Positions 45,634 through 57,210 are shown, counted from the first letter of the stretch. The stretch is DNA of 64,000 bases from Chloroflexota bacterium (GCA_016213105.1 JACRBN010000001.1:186001-250000); one strand, 5' to 3'. Numbers and translations are program-made. The notes: generated by a model not told the origin, from the sequence alone.

Positions 45634-46557
45634 ATGGCAATACCGAAAACGGAATGGATCTGGCACAACGGCCAGTTCGTGAAATGGGACCAGGCCAATG
45701 TCCACATCACGACCCATGCCCTGCATTACGGTTCGAGTGTGTTCGAAGGCTTGCGCGCCTACGAGACGAAAAACGGCCCCGCCATCCTGGGGCTGACCCC
45801 GCACGTGCAGCGCCTGTTCGACTCGTGCCGCATCCTGCGCATGGACCTGCCCTACTCCCAGGCGGAGGTCTCGGCCGCCATCGTCGAGACCGTGCGCCGC
45901 AACGGATTGAAATCCTGCTACATTCGTCCGCTGGCGTACAAAGGCTCGGGCACGATCACCCTGGACGCGCGCAGTTCCCCGACCGAGTTCGCCATCATGG
46001 CCTTCGACTTTGGCCGCCTGCTAGGCGCGGATGGCATTGAGAACGGCGTGGATGTGATGGTCAGCAGTTGGCGGCGCATGGCGCCCGATACGCACGCAGG
46101 CATGACCAAGGCCGGCGGGAACTACGTCAACTCGGGCTATGTGACGATGGAAGCCAACGACCTGGGCTACATGGAAGGCATCACGCTGGATATCAACGGC
46201 CATGTGGCCGAGGGCAGCGGCGAGAATATCTTTGTGGTCTACCGCGGCGCAATTTACACGCCGCCTGTGGGTGCTTCCATTTTATTGGGCGTCAATCGCG
46301 GCTTCGTCATCCGCCTGGCGCGGGAATTGGGCTATGAGGTGCGCGAGGAAACCTTCCCGCGCGAGATGCTCTACGTAGCAGACGAGCTTTTCTTCACCGG
46401 CACCGCCGTGGAGGTCACACCCATCCGCTCGGTGGACCGCATCAAGATCGGCGACGGTGGTCGCGGCCCGATCACGAAGCAGATCCAGGATCAGTTCTTT
46501 GGCATCATCCGCGGCGACCTGCCCGACAGGCATGGCTGGATGACGGTTGTGAAATAA
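45634..46557 (+). CDS. ilvE: Branched-chain amino acid aminotransferase
   Basis: A 307-residue class IV aminotransferase. The PLP lysine is in MTKAGGNYVNSGY, followed by GHVAEGSGENIFVVYRG; ALHYGSSVFEGLRAYET and the C-terminal FFTGTAVEVTPIRSVD complete the pattern. It makes leucine, isoleucine and valine from their oxo acids (or the reverse). The ATG follows TTGGAG. Control by the T-box just upstream fits this role. A 298-nt repeat-rich gap separates it from leuS. Confidence 0.95.
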   Translation: MAIPKTEWIWHNGQFVKWDQANVHITTHALHYGSSVFEGLRAYETKNGPAILGLTPHVQRLFDSCRILRMDLPYSQAEVSAAIVETVRRNGLKSCYIRPLAYKGSGTITLDARSSPTEFAIMAFDFGRLLGADGIENGVDVMVSSWRRMAPDTHAGMTKAGGNYVNSGYVTMEANDLGYMEGITLDINGHVAEGSGENIFVVYRGAIYTPPVGASILLGVNRGFVIRLARELGYEVREETFPREMLYVADELFFTGTAVEVTPIRSVDRIKIGDGGRGPITKQIQDQFFGIIRGDLPDRHGWMTVVK

Positions 46558-46580
46558 TCAATATAATCATTCCAAGGACG

Positions 46581-46625
46581 GTGGTTGAGTAGGATGAGCG
46601 TTCTTCTCATCCGTATCGGAACCAC
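46581..46625. repeat. Nested hairpin in the ilvE-leuS gap
   Basis: GTGGTT (46581-46586) and AACCAC (46620-46625) enclose GGATGAG-CGTTCTT-CTCATCC (46592-46612). No T run follows. It may be a dispersed GGTTGAG-type element or an mRNA processing site. Confidence 0.55.
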
Positions 46626-46648
46626 AAAGGAAGCAATTCGTTCGTAAC

Positions 46649-46706
46649 GAGAGATTGCTTCGTCGGGATTTCGGCGCTTCGCGCCTCAACCCTCCTCGCA
46701 ATGACA
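46649..46706. repeat. GATTGCTTCG...CTCGCAATGACA dispersed repeat, copy 2
   Basis: AGATTGCTTCG and CTCGCAATGACA flank a short palindromic core (GGCGCTTCGCGCC). Just upstream AAGCAAT (46631-46637) is an inverted match to ATTGCTT. The end blocks match copy 1 at 36342. Confidence 0.72.
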
Positions 46707-46728
46707 TGAATCTAACAAGGAGGCACGC

Positions 46729-46812
46729 ATGAAACCCAATACCCGCATCAACTTTATCTTCTGGAAACAGGGGCCTCTTCTCCCTTGCCTCCCGCTCTTC
46801 CATGCCGCCTGA
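46729..46812 (+). CDS. 27-residue leader peptide ORF upstream of leuS
   Basis: A 27-codon frame begins at an ATG with an ideal ribosome-binding site (AAGGAGG, five bases ahead) and ends 43 nt before leuS. Its product starts MKPNTRINFIFWKQG and ends PLLPCLPLFHAA, with four leucines in the last twelve residues. Translation of these codons could report on charged tRNA-Leu and control leuS, as classic leader peptides do, but no attenuator hairpin with a T run was found. It may instead be a translational coupling device or a chance ORF. Confidence 0.5.
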   Translation: MKPNTRINFIFWKQGPLLPCLPLFHAA

Positions 46813-46855
46813 ATCCAGGCCATCCACATCAGAAATCAGTCCCAACGAGGAACGA

Positions 46856-49333
46856 ATGGCAGACATTCACTACAACCCGAAAGAGATCGAAAGCAAGTGG
46901 CAAGCCAAATGGGAAGCGGATCAGCTGTATCGCTCGATGATTGACGAGAGCAGGCCCAAACATTACGCGCTGACCATGCTGCCCTATCCCAGCGGTGACC
47001 TGCACATCGGTCACTGGTATGCGATGACACCCTCCGATGCGCGCGCGCGTTATATGCGCATGAAGGGCTATAACGTGCTGTTCCCGATGGGCTTCGATGC
47101 CTTCGGCCTGCCTGCCGAAAACGCGGCCATCAAGAGCGGCATCCACCCGATGGTGCGCACGCGAGACAATATCGTGCGCATGCGCAAGCAGCTGCGCTCG
47201 ATGGGCGCCATGTTCGACTGGGAACGCGAAGCCGTCTCCTGCGAACCCGAATACTACAAGTGGACCGAGTGGTTCTTCATCCAACTGTACAAGATGGGCC
47301 TGGCCTATCGCAAGCTGTCACCCGTGGACTTTTGCCCGAACTGCAACACCACGCTGGCGCGCGAGCAGGTCTGGGGCGATGACCGTCACTGCGAACGCTG
47401 CGGCACACCGGTCATCAAGAAAGACCTGAACCAGTGGTTCTTCAAGGCCACCCAATACGCCGACGAACTGCTGAACTTCGACGGCCTGGACTGGCCGCAG
47501 ACGGTCAAGACCCTGCAAACCAATTGGATCGACCGCTCGGAGGGCTCCTCGGTCATCTTCAAAACCGAGATCGGCAACCACGATGTGGAAATCTTCACCA
47601 CCCGCCCCGACACACTGTGGGGCGCGACCTTCATGGTTTTCTCGCCCGAGCATCCGCTGGTGGACGAGATCACCACGCCCGAAAACAAGGCCGCCGTCGA
47701 GGAATACAAGGTCCAGGCCGCGCGCCAGTCCGACATCCAGCGCGGCGCAGTGGACAAGGAAAAGACGGGCGTGTTCACGGGCGGCTACGCCATCAACCCG
47801 GTCAACGGGGCGCGCATCCCGATCTGGATCGCGGACTACGTCCTGATGTCGTACGGCACGGGCGCGATCATGGCCGTCCCCGCCCACGACGAACGCGACT
47901 TCGCCTTCGCCCGCAAATATGGATTGAAGATCATCCCGGTCATCCAACCCGAAGGCCAGCCCGACCTGGACGGCGACACGATGCCCGAGGCCTGCATCGG
48001 CGCGGGCGTGATGGTCAACAGCGACCAGTTCAACGGGACCAAAGTCAACGAACAGAAGGGCCGCAAGAATCCCGGCATCAGCGCGGTCATCGACTGGCTG
48101 GAGAAGCAGGGCATCGGCAGGGAATCCGTCAACTATCGCTATCGCGACTGGCTGATCTCGCGCCAGCGTTATTGGGGCGCGCCCATCCCGATGGTGAATT
48201 GTGACATTCACGGCTGGAATCCCGTGCCCGATGACCAACTGCCCGTGACCCTGCCCGAGGACGTGGAGTGGCGCCCGACCGGTGAGTCGCCGCTGAAGCT
48301 GCACCCGACCTGGAAGAATACCACCTGCCCCGTCTGCGGCGGGCCTGCCACACGCGAGACCGACACGATGGACACGTTCATGTGCTCGTCGTGGTATCAC
48401 CTGCGCTACCTGTCGCCGAAGTACGACAAGGGTCCGTTTGATGAGGCCGAGTACAACTACTGGATGCCCGTCGACACGTACACGGGCGGCATCGAGCACG
48501 CCACCATGCACCTGCTGTACACGCGCTTCTTCCACAAGGCGCTGCGCGATGCGGGCATCACCGAAGGCGGCGAGCCAATGATCCAACTGCGCAACCAGGG
48601 CATGGTGCTGGGCGAGGACAACGAGAAGATGTCCAAGAGCCGCGGCAACGTGGTCGCGCCCGACGTGCTGGTGGACAAATACGGCGCTGACACCGTGCGC
48701 GCCTATCTGATGTTCTTCGCGCGCTGGGAAATGGGCGCACCCTGGGACTCGCAGGGCATCGAAGGGTCCGCCCGCTGGATCCGCCGCACCTGGACGCTGT
48801 TCACCGACCCCACAGATGGGAAACCTTTAGGGTCTTCGGAGACCCTAAAGGTCTTGAGGCGCAAGGTCCACCAGACCCTGCGCAAGGTAACGCGCAACTT
48901 CGAGACTTTCGAATTCAACACGATCATCTCCTCGCTGATGGAACTGATGAACGAGATGTACAAGGCGCGCGAAGCGGGCGCGGCCGGCAGCGACGCATGG
49001 AGGGAAGCCCAGCAAATCTACCTGAAGATGCTGGCCCCCGTCGCCCCGCACATCGCCGAGGAACTGTGGACGGTGCAGATGGGCAAGCCCTACTCGATCC
49101 ACCAGCAAGCCTGGCCAAAAGTGGACGAGGCCGCCGCAAAAGAGGACTCCATCGAGATTCCCGTCCAGGTCAACGGCAAGCTGCGCGACAAGGTCGTCGT
49201 CCCCGCCGAAGCCAGCGAGGACGAGATCAAATCCGCGGCGCTGGCCAGCGAGCACGTCCAGAAGTATCTGGATGGCAGGGAGCCGCGCAAGGTGATCGTG
49301 GCCAACAGGAAACTGGTCAATATCGTGATGTAA
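46856..49333 (+). CDS. leuS: Leucyl-tRNA synthetase
   Basis: 825 residues. LHIGHWYAM is the HIGH motif and EDNEKMSKSRGN the KMSKS motif; the CP1 editing domain includes FTTRPDTLWGATFMVFSPEHP and the DxxD-like region of DERDFAFARKYGLK. A zinc-like cluster CPNC...CERCG is present near residue 160. The start follows CGAGGAACG. Residues about 656-665 are encoded by a perfect hairpin (48823-48852) just before the anticodon-binding domain. It acts in the cytoplasm and joins leucine to tRNA-Leu. Confidence 0.97.
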   Translation: MADIHYNPKEIESKWQAKWEADQLYRSMIDESRPKHYALTMLPYPSGDLHIGHWYAMTPSDARARYMRMKGYNVLFPMGFDAFGLPAENAAIKSGIHPMVRTRDNIVRMRKQLRSMGAMFDWEREAVSCEPEYYKWTEWFFIQLYKMGLAYRKLSPVDFCPNCNTTLAREQVWGDDRHCERCGTPVIKKDLNQWFFKATQYADELLNFDGLDWPQTVKTLQTNWIDRSEGSSVIFKTEIGNHDVEIFTTRPDTLWGATFMVFSPEHPLVDEITTPENKAAVEEYKVQAARQSDIQRGAVDKEKTGVFTGGYAINPVNGARIPIWIADYVLMSYGTGAIMAVPAHDERDFAFARKYGLKIIPVIQPEGQPDLDGDTMPEACIGAGVMVNSDQFNGTKVNEQKGRKNPGISAVIDWLEKQGIGRESVNYRYRDWLISRQRYWGAPIPMVNCDIHGWNPVPDDQLPVTLPEDVEWRPTGESPLKLHPTWKNTTCPVCGGPATRETDTMDTFMCSSWYHLRYLSPKYDKGPFDEAEYNYWMPVDTYTGGIEHATMHLLYTRFFHKALRDAGITEGGEPMIQLRNQGMVLGEDNEKMSKSRGNVVAPDVLVDKYGADTVRAYLMFFARWEMGAPWDSQGIEGSARWIRRTWTLFTDPTDGKPLGSSETLKVLRRKVHQTLRKVTRNFETFEFNTIISSLMELMNEMYKAREAGAAGSDAWREAQQIYLKMLAPVAPHIAEELWTVQMGKPYSIHQQAWPKVDEAAAKEDSIEIPVQVNGKLRDKVVVPAEASEDEIKSAALASEHVQKYLDGREPRKVIVANRKLVNIVM
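48823..48852. repeat. Perfect 13-bp hairpin inserted in frame in leuS
   Basis: ACCTTTAGGGTCT-TCGG-AGACCCTAAAGGT. It encodes KPLGSSETLKV at the border between the catalytic and anticodon-binding parts and has no stop in this frame. Confidence 0.82.
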
Positions 49334-49352
49334 CGCAGAAAGTGGCAGGCAG

Positions 49353-49392
49353 AAAGGCCCCGAGGGTATTGCACCCCTCGGGGCCTTTTTTA
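49353..49392 (+). terminator. Terminator of leuS
   Basis: AAGGCCCCGAGGG and CCCTCGGGGCCTT pair around TATTGCAC-like sequence and are followed by TTTTT. Confidence 0.92.
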
Positions 49393-49400
49393 TTAGCCTT

Positions 49401-49442
49401 GCTCCAGGCGGCGTCCCCGCCGCCGAGGACTGCGGCGGGAGC
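49401..49442. repeat. Three-way-junction palindromic element (downstream of leuS)
   Basis: The outer arms GCTCC (49401-49405) and GGAGC (49438-49442) enclose GGCGGCG-TCC-CCGCCGCC-like and GCCG-AGGACTG-CGGC hairpins, which share some bases. It has the same overall design as the elements at 23713 and 25783 but another base composition. Confidence 0.55.
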
Positions 49443-49513
49443 ACTTATGCAAGAGATCTATTGGCAACCCATTGCGCCCGACGGGTTTTTAACTTTGTGG
49501 AAATGATTTCCCA

Positions 49514-49584
49514 TATACCGCACTCGGTTGAAAATTGCATTTTTTGGTGGATGGAAAGCGCAATTTTCAACCGCGGGTATTATA
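49514..49584. repeat. Covarying AATTGC hairpin element, copy 1
   Basis: The core stem CGGTTGAAAATTGC (49525-49538) pairs with GCAATTTTCAACCG (49560-49573), flanked by outer ATACC and GGTAT. TATAAT follows at about 49583, 80 nt before the acyl-CoA ligase gene. The other copies are at 57211 and 58772. Confidence 0.85.
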
Positions 49585-49661
49585 TAATCGTATCAGCACA
49601 GGGCATCGATCCTTGACGCCCGCCAGCCCATCCCAAAAGCATTTTCCCAAAGGAGAAAGCC

Positions 49662-51287
<1,626 letters not shown>

Positions 51288-51301
51288 GAACAGACACGCA
51301 G

Positions 51302-51326
51302 GGGCAGGTGGAAACCTGCCCTTTTT
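51302..51326 (+). terminator. Terminator of the acyl-CoA ligase gene
   Basis: GGGCAGGT-GGAA-ACCTGCCC followed by TTTTT. The rest of the 191-nt gap to 51479 holds AT-rich sequence (about 51405-51425) suitable for a promoter but no convincing hexamer pair. Confidence 0.92.
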
Positions 51327-51478
51327 CTTTTCACGCACCGCGCCACGCGGGCGGAGCATTGCCGCAGGGCTGCACCTACCTGACAGTAGAAAATCAGAAT
51401 CAATTGTGTCAAAATATATACAGACTGCGTTTTCTGCGTCCATCCTTCTTCGATCACAAATCAACAGGATGACAAGCC

Positions 51479-54400
51479 ATGCGACCCACCAAAAAGACGC
51501 CCGATACCCAAGGTAAGCCGGAAAACCTGGCCCACCCCCATTTTTTCGAGAAAATGGACCGGGTCAACCGCGCCATGCAGGGAAAAACTGATCTCGAGCA
51601 GGTAATGAAGGATGTGCTCGATGCCCTGCTCACGGTCTTTGACTGCGATCGCGCCTGGCTGGTTTACCCCTGCGACCCCGCCTACCCAACCTGGCAGGTG
51701 TCCATGGAGCGCACCCGCCCGGAATATCCCAGCGTCCTCCCCATTGGCGTAGAACTGCCACTTGACCCGGTTGGGGCTCAAGTTTATAGCATCTTGAGGG
51801 AGCATGATGTCCCGGTTCAGTTTGGCCCGGGCGGTGAACATCCTGTGCCTCACGAGATGGCTGAGGGATTCAATGTCCGGTCTTTTATTGCCATGGCGTT
51901 ATATCCCAAGATCGGGAAACCCTGGTCGTTTGGGTTACATCAATGTTCACATGCGCGTATCTGGAACCGGGAGGAGGAGCGGCTGTTCCAGGAAATTGGC
52001 AGGCGGCTGTCCGATATTCTGACCAGCCTGCTGGCCTATCGAAATCTTCAGGAAAGCAAACAAGAGATCAAACAGCTTGTCGACCTCTCTCCCGTGGCGA
52101 TGGTGGTATCTTCAGGTCCCAATGAAAGCGTCGAATGGATGAACGACAAGTTCACCCAATTGTTCGGCTATACCATCGAGGACATGTCGGATGTGGAACA
52201 TTGGTGGCCGCTGGCCTATCCGAATGAAAAATACCGGGAGAAACTCAAGGCTGAATGGCATGTCAGAGTCAGACGAGCCATCGAAAACAGAGGGCAGATC
52301 GAGCCAATGGAGGCGACTGTCAGCTGCAAGGATGGGTCCCTGCGCCATATCGAGTTTCGGTTATCCTCGATCGGGAAAAAACATATCATCACATTCACCG
52401 ACTTGACCGAGCGCAAGCAAATGGAAGAGGCATTAAAGGCCTCCGAAGCAGAACTGCGCACCTTAATAAACGCAATGACGGATATTATTTTTGTAGGGAA
52501 CTCAGAAGGGCGTTTCCTGAAAATCGTTGATACAAGTCCATCGCTTTTATATAAACCATCGAAAGAATTATTAGGAAAAACGCTGCATGAAGTTTTCCCT
52601 AAAGATCAGGCCGACTCCTTTCTCAACCATCTTAGAGAGGCCCTCGCCACCCAAAAATCAATCAATTTCGAATACAGCCTACCCATCGGGGACAAGAAAA
52701 TGTGGTTTTATGCCACCGTTTCTCCAATGTCAGGCGAACAGACATTGATGGTTGCCAGAGATATTACTGACCGCAAACAAGCCGAGGATGCACTAAAGGA
52801 ACGGGAACTCCATTCGCAGTCCCTGCTTCGACTCTCCAAAAAGCTGGAATATGCACAATCTTACATGCAGGCCCTGGAGGCGGCGCAGGATGAGGTGAGG
52901 GTCATCATCGGATACCAGAATTTATGGGTGTACTTGTTTTCGGAAGATAGAAGCCAGGCCCACGCCCTGGTGGCCGGCGGGATGATCGCAGGCGCAGTAA
53001 TGTCCGAAGATGGGACGGCAACGCTTACCATAAAAGGCGACCGGATGCTCGAGGAGATTGCCGAGGCACGGGATATTATTGTGGTCGAGGATGCGTGGAC
53101 GGACGAGCGAACGAACAAGGAAATCGTAACAAAATTGGGGAATCGCACCATTGTCAATGTCCCGATCTTTTTATTCGATAAACATCTTGGCTCGGTAGGT
53201 ATGGGTACGTTTGGAGACGAAGGGGTGCGGATTCCCACCAAGGCGGAACAGGAATATCTCAGATCGATGGCAAGTCATCTGGCCGTAACACTCGACCGCA
53301 TCCACCTGTTCGACGAACGCAAACGGGCCGAGGAAGCGCTGCTGGAAAGCGAGGAAAAATATCGACTACTGCATGAGAATGCTGGCGTGGGAATCGGCTA
53401 TTACAAACCCAGTGGGGAGATCATTTCCTACAATCAAATGGCAGCCAGCCACATGAAGAGGAAACCCGAAGACTTCAATGGGAAATCAATTTACGAAGTC
53501 TTTTCAAAGCAGGAAGCCGATTTTTACATGGACAGAATCAGGCATACCTTGATGGCTGAATCGCCACTTGAGTACGAGGATCATCTGAATCTGCCGGTGG
53601 GCGAGAAATGGTTTCTCAGTACTTTTGTAAAGATATGTGACTCGCAGGGAAACATAATCGGCGTACAAATTATCAGCCAGGACATTACAGAACGCAAACG
53701 CGCCGAAATCGAGGTGCAGGCACTTGCAAAATTCCCAAGCGAGAACCCAAGCCCAGTGTTGAGAATCGACGACAAAGGCGTTTTGCTATACGCAAACCGA
53801 GCCAGTGCAGAGCTATTGCGATATTGGGATCGCTCCATAGGAGAGACACTGCCAGAACCCTGGCAGAAGATAATCCTTGAAACATCGAAACTGGGCTTAC
53901 CCAGAGAAGAAGAAATGACTTGCGATGGGCGCGTTTTTGCCTTGATAATTTCCCCCATCGTTGAGGGACATTATGTAAATCTTTATGGGCGCGATATTAC
54001 CGAGCGCAAACGAAACGAAGCAATAAATGCATCGCGATTGCACTTGGTGGAATTCTCGCTGACACACACGTTGGATGAGCTACTCGAGGAAACACTTAAT
54101 GAAACCGAGAAACTTACTGGCAGCCTGATCGGTTTCTATCACTTTGTCGAAGATGATCAAAAGTCCCTGACGCTTCAAAATTGGTCGACAAGAACGAAAG
54201 CCGAGTTCTGCAAAGCGGAGGGAAAGGGCTTGCACTACTCCATAGATGAGGCCGGGGTGTGGGTGGATTGTGTATTCCAACGCAAGGCAGTCATCCATAA
54301 CGATTACGCCGCGCTTCCCCATCGAAAAGGTCTGCCTGAAGGCCACGCCGCAGTGTTTCGCGAACTGGTCGTACCTGTATTTCGTGGACAGAAGGTGTCA

Positions 54401-57013
54401 GCCATTCTGGGTGTTGGTAACAAACCTGACAATTACACCGACAAGGATGTGGAAGCCGTTTCTCTTATTGCCGATCTGGCGTGGGAAATTGCAGAGCGCA
54501 AGCGGGCAGAAGAGGCGGAGCGCCGTCTGAATCGTGAACTGCGCGCTGTCAGCAACTGCAACCAGACCCTGATGCGGGCTGTGGACGAGAAGGCGCTGCT
54601 CAATGACATCTGTCGGATCGTTTATGAAGAGGCCGGTTACAAAATGGTCTGGGTGGGATACGCCGAACACGATGATTTTAAGACAATCCGCCCTGTTGCC
54701 TGGGCCGGGCAGGATGACGGGTATATCGTCAGTGCAAGACTCTCCTGGGCAGATGATATAGAGGCTGGGAGCGGCCCTGCCGGAACAGCAATACGAAATG
54801 ACGAAATCATTTACGTTCAGGATTTTTCGACCGACCCACGAATAGCGCCATGGCGGGATCGTCTTCTGCAACGCGGTTACCATTCTGGCATTGCATTGCC
54901 CCTCAAGGGTGAGAACAATAATGTGTTCGGTGTCCTCCTGATCTATTCCGCGGAGATCAATGCCATTACCCCGGGCGAAATCCGACTTTTGGAGGAACTC
55001 GCCGGTGACCTGGCATTCGGCATCACCACTCTGCGTACCCGCGCCGAGCGCAGGCAGGCAGAGGAGGAACTGCGCGAAAGCGAGGAGCGCTTCCGCTCAT
55101 TCGTGGAACAGGCGAACGACATCGTTTATACGATTTCGCCGGACGGCATCATTACCTACGCCTCTCCCAACTGGAAGGAAGTATTGGGACACGAGATCGA
55201 CGAAGTGGAAGGCAGGTCTTTCGAGGTCTTTATTCATCCCGACGATTTCGCCGCGTGCCGTACGATTTTGAATCAGACCCTTGCAAGCGGGGAAAAACTT
55301 TCGGGCATCGAATATCGAGTACAACATAAGGATGGCAATTGGAAATGGCACACGTCGAACGCATCAGTGATCCGCAATATCGACGGAAAAGTGATCTCCT
55401 TCCTGGGCATAGCGCGCGACATCACCGAGCACAAACAACACGAACGCGAACGGGAGGTCATCATAGCTGTCAGCACTGCCCTGCGCCAGGCCACCACACG
55501 GACCGGGATCCTAAGCGCGATCCTGGAACAATTGCTCAGTCTGTTCGATGCAGATGGCGCCACCCTGGCGCTGCCCAACCTGCAAACAGGCGGATTCACC
55601 GAGGAGATGGGACGCGGGGTTGTGGGTGAACGCATGATCGGGCTGGACATCCCGCCCGGCAAAGGGATCAGCAACTGGGTCATTCAGAACAGGAAACCAT
55701 ACCTGAGTAACCACGCAGACCAGGACGATCTCTTCTACCGCCCCGACCTGCTGGGTGATTCACATTGCATCGCCTCCGTACCGCTCATTACACAGAATCA
55801 GGCCATTGGCGCATTATGGATCGTGCGTCAGGTCGAGATCACGGATCAGGATCTGCGCCTCTTGAATGCCATCTCCGACATTGCCGCCAATGCTATTCAT
55901 CGCGTCATGCTCAATGAGCAGACTGAACAGCAGCTGCGTCACTTGACCGCCCTGCACCAGATCGATGTAGCCATCAGTACCAACTTCGACCTGAACGTCA
56001 CGCTCAATGTCATATTGGGCAACGTAAGAGATGAACTCGAAGTGGACGCCGTCAGCATCCTGATGCTGAATCCTGTGACCCACACGCTCAACTATTCTGC
56101 AGGACTTGGTTTCAGGACTCGCAGAATCGAACAATCGCACGTCAAACTTGGGAAGGGATGCGCGGGGCGCGCAGCCCAGGAATATCGCACGGTTGCCTGC
56201 ACGGACCTGAGCGAATCCGGCGGCGATTTCAGCCGCTTCGCGCTGGCGGCAGACGAGAACTTCAAGCAGCATTACGCCACTCCTTTGGTCATTAAAGGAC
56301 AGGTCAAGGGTGTATTGGAAACCTTTCACCGCAAAGTCTTCGAACCTGACGCGGAATGGATCAGCTATTTCGAGACGCTTGCCACCCAGGCCGCCATTGC
56401 CATCGAGAGCGCCTCCCTAATGGAGAACCTGATACATTCCAATGCGGAATTGATGCTGGCCTACGACGCCACCATCGAGGGCTGGTCGCGCGCCCTGGAC
56501 TTGCGGGACCGGGAGACGGAAGGCCACACGCAGCGCGTGGCGGATATGGCGCTGAAACTCGCCGAAAGGATGGGCATGAGCGACGCCGAAAAACAGAACC
56601 TGTGGCGCGGCGCCCTGCTGCACGACATCGGAAAAATGGGCGTCCCAGATTCGATTCTGCTCAAGCCCGGTCTGCTCACGGAGGACGAGTGGAAGATCAT
56701 GCGGCAGCACCCGGTATATGCCTATAACATGCTGGCGCCCATTTCCTACCTGAGACAAGCCCTGGACATCTCCTACTGCCATCACGAAAAATGGGACGGA
56801 GGTGGTTACCCGCGCGGACTGAAGGGTGAGGAAATACCGTTGGCCGCGCGCGTATTCGCTGTGGCCGATGTATTCGACGCGCTCACCTCCGACCGTCCCT
56901 ACCGCAAGGCATGGCCGCTCGAAGAGGTCTATCAGTATATCGAGAGTCAATCGGAAAAACAGTTCGACCCACAGGTGGTGAGGATCTTCCTGGAAGACAG
57001 GCCTTTGAAGTAG
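51479..57013 (+). CDS. Multi-PAS/GAF sensor with HD-GYP c-di-GMP phosphodiesterase output
   Basis: 1844 residues with no membrane span. My domain order: GAF (about 26-194), PAS (197-318), PAS (327-439), GAF (462-620), PAS (628-743), PAS (750-847), GAF (863-1010), GAF (1031-1187), PAS (1205-1323), GAF (1324-1479), GAF (1484-1647) and HD-GYP (1663-1840). The output domain is complete: HTQRVADMA, LLHDIGKMGVPD, and HHEKWDGGGYPRGLKG with the GYP triad. PAS ends show the usual DITERK linkers. It should hydrolyse c-di-GMP in answer to several small-molecule or light/redox inputs. Ten or eleven sensing modules is exceptional. AGGAT lies ahead of the ATG. Confidence 0.92.
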   Translation: MRPTKKTPDTQGKPENLAHPHFFEKMDRVNRAMQGKTDLEQVMKDVLDALLTVFDCDRAWLVYPCDPAYPTWQVSMERTRPEYPSVLPIGVELPLDPVGAQVYSILREHDVPVQFGPGGEHPVPHEMAEGFNVRSFIAMALYPKIGKPWSFGLHQCSHARIWNREEERLFQEIGRRLSDILTSLLAYRNLQESKQEIKQLVDLSPVAMVVSSGPNESVEWMNDKFTQLFGYTIEDMSDVEHWWPLAYPNEKYREKLKAEWHVRVRRAIENRGQIEPMEATVSCKDGSLRHIEFRLSSIGKKHIITFTDLTERKQMEEALKASEAELRTLINAMTDIIFVGNSEGRFLKIVDTSPSLLYKPSKELLGKTLHEVFPKDQADSFLNHLREALATQKSINFEYSLPIGDKKMWFYATVSPMSGEQTLMVARDITDRKQAEDALKERELHSQSLLRLSKKLEYAQSYMQALEAAQDEVRVIIGYQNLWVYLFSEDRSQAHALVAGGMIAGAVMSEDGTATLTIKGDRMLEEIAEARDIIVVEDAWTDERTNKEIVTKLGNRTIVNVPIFLFDKHLGSVGMGTFGDEGVRIPTKAEQEYLRSMASHLAVTLDRIHLFDERKRAEEALLESEEKYRLLHENAGVGIGYYKPSGEIISYNQMAASHMKRKPEDFNGKSIYEVFSKQEADFYMDRIRHTLMAESPLEYEDHLNLPVGEKWFLSTFVKICDSQGNIIGVQIISQDITERKRAEIEVQALAKFPSENPSPVLRIDDKGVLLYANRASAELLRYWDRSIGETLPEPWQKIILETSKLGLPREEEMTCDGRVFALIISPIVEGHYVNLYGRDITERKRNEAINASRLHLVEFSLTHTLDELLEETLNETEKLTGSLIGFYHFVEDDQKSLTLQNWSTRTKAEFCKAEGKGLHYSIDEAGVWVDCVFQRKAVIHNDYAALPHRKGLPEGHAAVFRELVVPVFRGQKVSAILGVGNKPDNYTDKDVEAVSLIADLAWEIAERKRAEEAERRLNRELRAVSNCNQTLMRAVDEKALLNDICRIVYEEAGYKMVWVGYAEHDDFKTIRPVAWAGQDDGYIVSARLSWADDIEAGSGPAGTAIRNDEIIYVQDFSTDPRIAPWRDRLLQRGYHSGIALPLKGENNNVFGVLLIYSAEINAITPGEIRLLEELAGDLAFGITTLRTRAERRQAEEELRESEERFRSFVEQANDIVYTISPDGIITYASPNWKEVLGHEIDEVEGRSFEVFIHPDDFAACRTILNQTLASGEKLSGIEYRVQHKDGNWKWHTSNASVIRNIDGKVISFLGIARDITEHKQHEREREVIIAVSTALRQATTRTGILSAILEQLLSLFDADGATLALPNLQTGGFTEEMGRGVVGERMIGLDIPPGKGISNWVIQNRKPYLSNHADQDDLFYRPDLLGDSHCIASVPLITQNQAIGALWIVRQVEITDQDLRLLNAISDIAANAIHRVMLNEQTEQQLRHLTALHQIDVAISTNFDLNVTLNVILGNVRDELEVDAVSILMLNPVTHTLNYSAGLGFRTRRIEQSHVKLGKGCAGRAAQEYRTVACTDLSESGGDFSRFALAADENFKQHYATPLVIKGQVKGVLETFHRKVFEPDAEWISYFETLATQAAIAIESASLMENLIHSNAELMLAYDATIEGWSRALDLRDRETEGHTQRVADMALKLAERMGMSDAEKQNLWRGALLHDIGKMGVPDSILLKPGLLTEDEWKIMRQHPVYAYNMLAPISYLRQALDISYCHHEKWDGGGYPRGLKGEEIPLAARVFAVADVFDALTSDRPYRKAWPLEEVYQYIESQSEKQFDPQVVRIFLEDRPLK

Positions 57014-57210
57014 CCGTAGTGGTGGGCGGCTCACAGGGGCTCCTGGAAACACAATACCTTCCACCGGCGCGTTGAAACAGGCCCGTGGTCGCTGTATATT
57101 AGACGTTATAACACTTTGTTTCCGACCCGAATATATGGTGGTTAAAACGGCGGATTTTGCATCAAATATCGCCAAATATGGGCATGAAATTTAAAGTGTG
57201 ATAAGGTCTA

